Assembly (NCBI GenBank): GCA_010093685.1
Contig: MU006218.1
Span: 655,766 to 719,765, forward strand
Source: Ophiobolus disseminans
Lineage: Eukaryota > Ascomycota > Dothideomycetes > Pleosporales > Phaeosphaeriaceae
Reading direction: 5' to 3'
DNA: 64,000 nucleotides
The first letter of the stretch is position 1; each line of letters begins with the position of its first letter. The position numbers and the translations under genes were made by a program. The notes below the pieces were generated by a model. That model did not search any database and was not told where the DNA came from. It saw only the letters and a list, made by a program, of their open reading frames with translations. Shown here piece by piece: positions 57,327 through 64,000 of the stretch.

Positions 57327-60172
57327 TTACGAGCAGGCATCGCCACCGTAGACGCCGACGCTCGCCCAGTCCATCTTCTTGCCCTCGTCAAGCCGTGGCC
57401 CAGTCCATGTATGGTTCCTGGGCTCTGCCAGACACCCCAGACCACCTTGCTGGCACCACTCTGCCACCAGAGTGTAAATGAACTCAATCTTCGCCCGCAG
57501 GTGATTCTTCTCGGTTAGCTGCTGATAGCAGTCTTCCTTATCCGCAGAGCCATACAAGAGCTGTTGCAGGGAAGCCTGAAGGGTCTCGCGATCCTTGATG
57601 TGCTTCCATGGCACGTCTCCCGTCTCTTCCAGCTCAGTTATGGCGTCCAGGTTGAGGCAGAGAAATTTACAGTACCCGGCTTCCGACGATAGGACCAGCT
57701 TGGTGTGATCGGGAAAGTTGAACTGGAATGCGCCATCATCGAATCCCCACACGCCAACATTGCCGAGTCGCTGGTAGAACTTGACAAAACTCGTGCGCTG
57801 TGGGTCCTTTCGCATTGGTACTTCTTCCTCGCTGATCGTCGCGCACATGTATCGCCCGAATTTGTGCCAGACCGTCCGAATCTCCTCGATGCGTCGTTTG
57901 TCAATAACGTCGATCTTGGTCAATCCTCGATCTTTCTTCAGCGTCGTGTAGTAGTCCAGCTTGACACCACTCTTCGCCAACTCTCGGTTCTTGCCGGCCT
58001 TCCTCAAGTGCGTGTATCCGTCTCTGGCGACCGCGATAGTTACCGGATACTGCTCTTCGGCTGTCAGCAGCGTGCCAATGCTGCCATCATCCATCACGTA
58101 GCCAACGCCATATCGACGAGAGTAGTCTACCCATTTCGATATAAACGGCAGTCGTGGAGGCTGGTCACGCCTTGATTTGGTCGGTTTCTTGTCTAAAGCT
58201 CGAGAGAGGTTGTCGCGGAAGACGTGTAGCCGCGCCAATACCGAAACAGGGTCAGTGGCAGGCATCTCCGCACTGATGGTTCTGACCCGAGGGGCGCTTC
58301 TTGTCGTAGGTTGAACCGGCGCGGGCTCTGGCTGCTCGGTGGCTCGGACAACAGTTTTCGCAACCCTCAGAGGTGGAAGGTCAGGCAGCCCCGTTGCTGT
58401 CGCTTTTGGCGCTTCCTTCACAACCTCATTTATTGGTTTCGCTCTCGTGGTCGTACGCGTGTCCCTCGGCACTCGCAACGGGGCAGGAGCCACGGCTGTT
58501 GCCGCAGTCACTCGACCCGGATTCGAGATCTTCCGTACTGCTCTCAAGCGGGTAGGCTGCTTGTCCATTATCTTGACTGCTGCCTCACATTGTTCTTTGA
58601 TCTCCTCTGTCGTTGCGAAGAAAGCTTCCTGGACCCTCGATCTCTTCACTGGCTGAACTGGCTTGGAGGCACCATCGTCCCTAGAGGGAACAGCTTGCTT
58701 CGCTATCAGCCCCCTCGCTGCGGCGAACGGCTCGACGCATGGCTCAACATTTTCCTTCAAGGTAGGCATTGGTTGCTCTTTTCGTGCGACTCGCGGTAAG
58801 CGTCCCCTTGGTCGGTCGTTCCCGGTTGTTTCCACGAGGGCTTGTCCTTCCGAAGATGATTCCTTCTCCTCTGATATCTCGCTCAGGCCGCCAGTAGGTG
58901 CGTGGGGCCACTGCACACGAGCAGGGAACGGTATGTATACGCAGTTGACGAAGGGTATGTTGGGCTGTTTGCCTGCCTCGATCTCCTTCTGGCAGTCCTT
59001 CGCTACTGTCTTGTTCCTCCTACTGCCATAGGCCCCAAACGACTTTCCTGGCTCGTACTCTCCAACCGCAGATGACTTGCACATGGCCCACCATTCCTCG
59101 GTATATCCACGTTTGATGGTCGATGCCGTCGGCGGGCGGTTCTTTGGCCACTTGGGCACCCGCGAGGTGCAACCACTTTCCAGCTTAAGTGGTATGTAGC
59201 CGAGCTTGAAGAATGGGTGCGCCACGATCTGATCCGGAGTCGGCCGCTCGTCTTCGTGTACAAGGAGCGATGACACAATGTCGCGCAGGTCGTCGGTGAT
59301 TTCGTTTGTGAACTTGGCCAGATCCGGCCAGTTGTACTCGCACGCTTTCAGTTTACGGTAGATGTCTTCGCGCTTCGCAGCGTGGAAGGGCGCTCGGCCT
59401 ACAGCGAGGGTGTACCTGGGTCTGTAAGTATTTGTTCCCATGGCCGCCTCAAGACATGCTCACATCATGATGCCGATGGCCCAGAGATCCACCTTCTCGT
59501 CATGGCCTTTGCCCGTCTTCTCTAGTACTTCTGGTGCCAGGTAGTTGGGTGTGCCGCACATGGTTGTCCGTCTGATGGCGCCATAATCACTTTGTGAGAC
59601 GAGGAGCGCGGCAAGGCCAAAGTCGCCGACCTTTACGTTCATGTTGTGGTCCAGGAAGAGATTGCCGGTCTTGAGGTCGCGGTGCACGATGTTGCGCTGG
59701 TGTAGGTATTTGATGGCGCCGCATGTCTGTATCATGAAGCGTCGAATCTCGGGCATGGTGAAGTATTTTCGTTTTTTGATGGCGTCGGCAAGAGACCCGT
59801 TCTCGCACAGCTCTAGGACTACATAGGTGCTTGCTTCGAAAGAGAAGGCGCGGTAAAACTCGACGATGTTGGGATGGGATAGCTTCGAATGGATCTGTAA
59901 TTCAGTGACAAACTACGGCGCGTCAGTACAAGTCGCGTCTGATGCGTGTTGTCGCGCTGCACCTTTTGTGCCAGCTTGGGTGGCTCCATCTTGGACCGGA
60001 CGATCTTCAAAGCGACTGTAGCGTTCCCAAGATAGGCGTGTCCCAGCAGCTTCGCGCGGTGGCAGATGGCAAAGCCGCCCTTGCCCAGCTGCTCGCCCGT
60101 CTCATATTCCAGTCCTTCGGGGTCGCGCACGACCTCTGGCGGCGGTTCGGCGTGGATAGACGTGGCAGACAT
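57327..60172 (-). CDS. cdc5/plo1 type: Polo-like serine/threonine kinase
   Basis: Exons are 60172-59963, 59912-59464 and 59415-57327, with introns of 50 and 48 nt, giving 915 aa. The kinase domain occupies roughly residues 20-285: glycine loop LGKGGFAICHRA, lysine in VALKIVRSK, catalytic IVHRDLKTGNLFLD, DFGLAA and APEVLEK; the activation loop threonine lies in RRTTMCGTPNY. A long basic, proline-rich linker follows, then two polo boxes near residues 655 and 780 (SKWVDYSRRYGVGYVMDDGS; VKFYQRLGNVGVWGFDDGAF). The enzyme controls mitotic entry, exit and septation at spindle poles and the division site. It diverges from the OPA3-like gene. Confidence 0.93.
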
Positions 60173-60671
60173 TTGGCCGTGGTGGGTCGAGATGCGATGG
60201 CGCTGGTGTTGAAGATGCTCGCTTCGGTTGTGATGTTGACCGATGCCGTTGCCAGGGTGACGGCAATCCCACGCCTAGGCTTCTCTACCAATCGCGCAAC
60301 TTGACTCGACGCGCTCTTGCACAAATCCTGCAGGCCGAGTCAGTGACATTAATCTTACCTATTGGTTATTCTGATGCTGCAGCTCGTACAACATGTGTTA
60401 AACTGTCCGTATGTGGATGCGCGCCGTGTACCGGTATGGATGGTCGCGACTGACGTCGGTCTTGCGGACCTCCGAGCGCGCAAGGCAACCTCGAAACTGT
60501 TCTCACTCGGCCAATTCACCGCCATTACTTTCTATCAAGCTCCTTGAAGCTTACTCAAGCTGCTCCAGATGTCTTGTGACACACACAGTGAATAGCAAGA
60601 CGCATCTCACCGCATGACCTCCCCGGATCGTCTACCGCAGTCGTTCAAAATCCCTCATACTGTAGCCTGCC
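60173..60671. other. Divergent promoter region, polo kinase and OPA3-like
   Basis: 499 bp between divergent start codons. No TATA box is obvious on either side; no gene seen. Confidence 0.5.
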
Positions 60672-61512
60672 ATGTCCCTCACCCTCAAGGTCACCTCCTT
60701 GTTCGTCCGAACGTTGGCAAAACCCATGGCCGTAATGCGCTCTACCCATAGGCAAACATAGCTTGTGCTCACCGTCCATCCAGAATGCCATCAAGCGCAA
60801 TGCCCACGAACACCAGCGTTTCCGGAAAGTCTGCGTCAAGTTCGCACAAGGCCTGCATCGGATAGACATGCGCATGCGACTGGGCCTCCTCCAGGACCCC
60901 GCAGTCATCGACCGCCAGATAAAGAAGGAAATGCAGTTGGCAGAAGCGGCACGGCTCAAAGCTGCTACACCTACAGTCAAGACAGAGGCCGAGATGAAAG
61001 CAGAGGAAGACCTAACAGAGAAGGAGAAAGAAGCGATACGGAAAAAGGCAGAAGAGCGGACGAAGCCGCGCATCCGACCTCTGTCAGAACAGAAAGCGAT
61101 AGAAATGGGCGCAAATTTTGCAGCAGAAACCTTCATCTTCGCCGTCGGCATAGGCGTCATTGTCTTCGAGCAATGGCGCCAGCGACGAAAGGCGAGGAAT
61201 GCACGGGACGATATCCGCGAAGATCTGGAAGAAATGCAGAACGAGCTCAAAGCTGTAAAAGCGGAGCTGGCGGAGTGGAAGACAAAACATCCTGAGCCTG
61301 CGCGGTCGGGACGCCTGTTGGAATTTTGGAAGGGTGCCGCGAAGACGGAAGAGAAGAAGGACGAAGACAAGCCAGCATCGAAAAGTTCACCCACCGTTGC
61401 ACCCATGACACAAGCCTCTACAATAGACCCCTCGAACAAGCCATTACAAGCTGATGAAAAGCACGATGCGCAATACTCTGCTTCAAGCGCAGAAGACTCG
61501 CAGCACAATTAG
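60672..61512 (+). CDS. OPA3-like mitochondrial protein
   Basis: Exons 60672-60731 and 60784-61512 are joined by a 52-nt phase-0 intron (GCC|GTAATG...CCAG|AAT), giving 262 aa. The start MSLTLKVTSLFVRTLAKPMA followed by NAIKRNAHEHQRFRKVC is the OPA3 signature, including the amphipathic mitochondrial targeting helix. A hydrophobic segment (AAETFIFAVGIGVIVFEQW) and a coiled coil (DDIREDLEEMQNELKAVKAE) follow. The last 60 residues are disordered. Human OPA3 affects mitochondrial morphology and optic atrophy; its fungal role is not settled. Confidence 0.88.
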
Positions 61513-61773
61513 ATGAAGCTGGCACTTGTATATATGGACTGCAGCACGCATAACGCCAAAAAGTCGTAGACATTTCTCCTCTCATGATACCCATTGCAGG
61601 TTTGTAGATGAATCGCAACGACCATTCTTCTACCTTTTGGGTAGATACATGTACATGCAGGCATTCCAAAGACTCACTTCTCTCTGCTGATCAAGGCAAG
61701 AATTCTTGTATGCATGACCCAATTTGGTACATTCTTGATCGCGCTCGTTCGGCTTTTGTGTTCTACCTGTTCT

Positions 61774-62047
61774 TCATGCTAGCAAGCAAATTTCTCCATG
61801 ATTTCTCTTCCTCGGCTCAACCATAACATCCCTAAGACCCGGATACTCTTCCAATTTCCTCAGCGCATCAGCGTCCAGCGCCCAGCGTCAGTCCGCCCCA
61901 GACGCAACTCTGGCGCCCTTGCGATCTGAAATTTGTGATGTAATGATTTGGGTCCACGACCGTATTGCCGAGAAACTTGCGAGTCTCTTCCATTTCGGCG
62001 TCGTTTGTGGGGTCTGTGGCCCATGCAATGTAAGTTGTTTCTAACAT
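61774..62047 (-). pseudogene. Inhibitor-I9-like small protein, frame-disrupted
   Basis: From ATG 62047 the minus strand reads MLETTYIAWATDPTNDAEME and on to about residue 55; in another frame it then reads WALDADALRKLEEYPGLRDV and ends at TGA 61776-61774. Together these match the layout of small I9-like (subtilisin propeptide-type) fungal proteins: a TYI strand, an acidic helix, then DALRKLEEYPGL-DVMVEP. The total of 274 nt is one base over a multiple of three. Either a single-base shift or an unrecognised intron near 61890-61920 explains the break. Too short for standard ORF cut-offs. Confidence 0.4.
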
Positions 62048-62600
62048 GGGGGGCTTGGGGTGACTGCTTTGAGCGCGAATTTTGATCGGGTTTTGGTTGG
62101 GGTTCTGGGTATGGTGTTAGAGAGGATGGGTGAGTAAGTTGCTGGTACGAGAGGAGATGGGAAGGTGAAGGGAGGTATGGTGGATGAAAGTCATATTATG
62201 CCGGAGTACATAATGGAGATAGAAAGGCTGAGTGGATGCATCAATGATGCTAGGCGATAAAGGTAATATCGAAATAGGAAGGCACATACCCTTGTAGTCT
62301 CCGTCTCGTCCGAAGAGGTATTCGTTCCTTCCTCCATAACAGGACTGATGGATGCTTCAAGGTTGATGTAGTCCCCATGCCTCTTTTGCAGGTACGCAGT
62401 TTCTACTGTAAACTTACCTCAGTGTTGGTGTTATGGGGCACATTCAATGATAGCGCAGGCGTCCATAGCAATCGCCGTCTTGTTTCACTAGCAGTTGTTG
62501 ATTGGTGAGGGACTGGCTACGGGATACAACTACAACCACACTAAAGTCCCCAGCCAATCCAATTCATCACCGCGTGATCACTCCTTCCTCAACTACAAAA
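62048..62600. other. Intergenic, no gene seen
   Basis: G-rich then mixed sequence between two small loci; no gene recognised. Confidence 0.5.
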
Positions 62601-63005
62601 ATGTCTCTCAGCAATACAGCGTTCAATACGCAAATCAACGGCTCAGCAGCCTACCACAAGCCCAACATACCCACCACCACCACCCGCAACACCACCGCCC
62701 AACCATCCCATCCACGCCACCCCCAACAACACCAAGCCCAGCAGCAGCGCCACGCACCCTCCAATCTCACCTCCCAACCCGCCCCCAACAACACAGCCGC
62801 CTCCCTCCTCCCATACTGCACCGCCGGCCCACCTCTCCGCCAATCCCAAGTCATCGCCCTGAGCGACATCGTCGGCAGCCTCAAAGAGCTCACACTACTT
62901 GCCCGAGGAGACGCCGCGTGTCGGGACAAACTAGTGGGCGCGGTGGGCAGGGAGACGGCGAGCGAGATTGTGGATTTCTTTGCGGAGGAGTGGGAGGTTG
63001 AGTGA
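62601..63005 (+). CDS. Hypothetical protein, His/Gln/Pro-rich N-terminus
   Basis: A single exon of 134 aa from ATG 62601, preceded by an A-rich Kozak-like context (CTACAAAA). Residues 20-75 are Thr/His/Gln/Pro-rich and disordered. The C-terminal 50 residues look folded and helical (IVGSLKELTLLARGDAACRD, then VGRETASEIVDFFAEEWEVE). An overlapping + frame from 62495 reads through as a basic Pro/His-rich sequence and is judged a shadow. No family recognised. Confidence 0.55.
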   Translation: MSLSNTAFNTQINGSAAYHKPNIPTTTTRNTTAQPSHPRHPQQHQAQQQRHAPSNLTSQPAPNNTAASLLPYCTAGPPLRQSQVIALSDIVGSLKELTLLARGDAACRDKLVGAVGRETASEIVDFFAEEWEVE

Positions 63006-63610
63006 AGGGATGTGTGGGATGGGGTATTTGGTTTCACATGATACTACCGAGGCTGTCTAAGGACTTGCGGCAGTGTGCATTGTCAGCGCTACAGACGCTG
63101 GGGATAAGGTTTCGGGGTGGGTGAGGATGGGGAAGTGGGGTGGTGATCTGGTTTCGTGGCATGGATAGGGGGCTGAGGAGCGGGGAAGGGAGTGCATGTG
63201 ATAGATCTTACTGGGGGGAGGCAATGGTCGAATCGAGGGTGTACACTAAGGATTAGAACACACCAAAATTTCAAAATTTCAATTTGATCCTGCAGCTGTA
63301 AGTATGCATCGAAGCGACTATAGTAATATCTATAGCTTCACCCTCTCTCCGCTAGAGCTTTTCTCTTCGTCTTTTCTTTACCCTCATGTACCGAAAATCA
63401 TCCAGCAATGCCACCAGATCGAGAGTAGAAAAGTAATGACAAGGCAAATGACCTGTGGACCGGTATTGGTCTGCAATGCTTCTGAGAAGACAGCAGCTCA
63501 CGAAGAGCATCTCGTTGCAATCCGAAGTATAGAACCTCATGGTATCAAAATTAAATCATACATCTCACACACCCCACAACAATCATTCTCCACCCATCCT
63601 CACCACCCGC
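63006..63610. other. Intergenic, no gene seen
   Basis: 3' flanks of two convergent genes. Short frames only. Confidence 0.55.
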
Positions 63611-64000
63611 TCAAGCAGGACTCGTCCCATTAAGTTTAATTCCCACCGCCGCAAGCGCCGGCCCAACATTCAAATCCAGCTTAACAACATTACTCCTAAT
63701 CGCCTCCTCATAATACGCCAATTTCTCCCCTGTCTTCGCATCCACACTCGCGTTACCGGAGATCTCAAGCGGCAGCACCGCATTCTTATACTTGCTCTGA
63801 ATAAGCGTGATAACCGCTAGCTGGTCGACGCGGCTCTGCATGGGCACGCTGTTGGGTCCGGGGCGCAGGACGAGGTTGGGCAAAAGCGCGGTGCCGAGCG
63901 GCTTGTTGTCGACGGAGAGGTTCATGGTTACGTTGCCGAGGGAGAGGGTCATGACGGAGGGGTTGGGGATGCTGACGGTGCCGATCATGTTGGAGCCGTC
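63611..64000 (-). CDS. DUF3712-type protein, C-terminal part (5' partial)
   Basis: The minus-strand frame is open from the right window edge to TGA/TAA at 63611; 129 residues are visible, and the start lies outside. The sequence alternates short beta strands and ends with LDLNVGPALAAVGIKLNGTS. Motifs such as GTVSIPNPSVMTLSLGNVTM and LPNLVLRPGPNSVPM match the extracellular or lumenal DUF3712 (AsmA-like) domain of fungal membrane proteins, which usually follows an N-terminal membrane anchor. Function unknown. Confidence 0.7.
   Translation of the reverse strand, partial: DGSNMIGTVSIPNPSVMTLSLGNVTMNLSVDNKPLGTALLPNLVLRPGPNSVPMQSRVDQLAVITLIQSKYKNAVLPLEISGNASVDAKTGEKLAYYEEAIRSNVVKLDLNVGPALAAVGIKLNGTSPA

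Noticed and set aside
1..64000. CRISPR arrays, tRNA and rRNA genes
   Set aside because: No regularly spaced direct repeats and no recognisable tRNA or rRNA sequence seen by eye; a tRNAscan run would settle the tRNA point.

Overview
The window is nuclear DNA of a filamentous ascomycete, most likely a Dothideomycete of the Pleosporales. This is inferred from short (46-60 nt) GT-AG introns with CTRAY-type branch points, the gene content (SIN3, class I myosin, polo kinase, NACHT and HET domains, a DUF3659/DUF6987 LEA-like protein, peptidase S41) and the absence of operon structure. No tRNA, rRNA or CRISPR was seen. All exon models were drawn by eye from splice signals, reading frame and family knowledge.

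Region 1 (1-33 kb) is a low-density accessory region. A truncated LEA-like repeat protein sits at the left edge. It is followed by a dispersed cluster of 16 loci encoding 2EXR-type proteins (an F-box-like fungal family recognised by an N-terminal SPLLRLPAELRNxIY motif). They form blocks: four on + (2.4-6.3 kb), six on - (14.8-21.0 kb), four on + (25.0-29.8 kb), one on - (30.0-30.7 kb) and one on + (31.2-32.1 kb). Almost all share one architecture: a short divergent first exon, a single phase-2 intron, then one long exon. Eleven look intact; five carry in-frame stops or frameshifts. Single-copy genes are scattered among them: a mitochondrial thiamine pyrophosphate carrier (TPC1) divergent from a gamma-butyrobetaine dioxygenase-like enzyme, an ANCHR-type zinc-finger protein and a DsbA-like thioredoxin-fold protein. 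Also present are small single-pass membrane proteins, a Tyr/Asn/Ser-rich mini-protein, a MITE, and a diverged noncoding repeat pair at about 14.5 and 33.0 kb.

Region 2 (33.6-64 kb) is mostly conserved. It holds the SIN3 corepressor, a secreted S41 peptidase with a Cys-rich tail, a NACHT-HET fusion (NLR-like, incompatibility type), a GH3 beta-glucosidase with a PA14 insert, class I myosin, a polo-like kinase, an OPA3-like mitochondrial protein, an I9-inhibitor-like small locus, a His/Gln/Pro-rich hypothetical protein, and the end of a DUF3712 protein running off the right edge.

The genes do not form one pathway. The contrast between a decaying, expanding 2EXR family and steady housekeeping genes is the main feature of the window; the 2EXR cluster and the NACHT-HET fusion are the most unusual elements.
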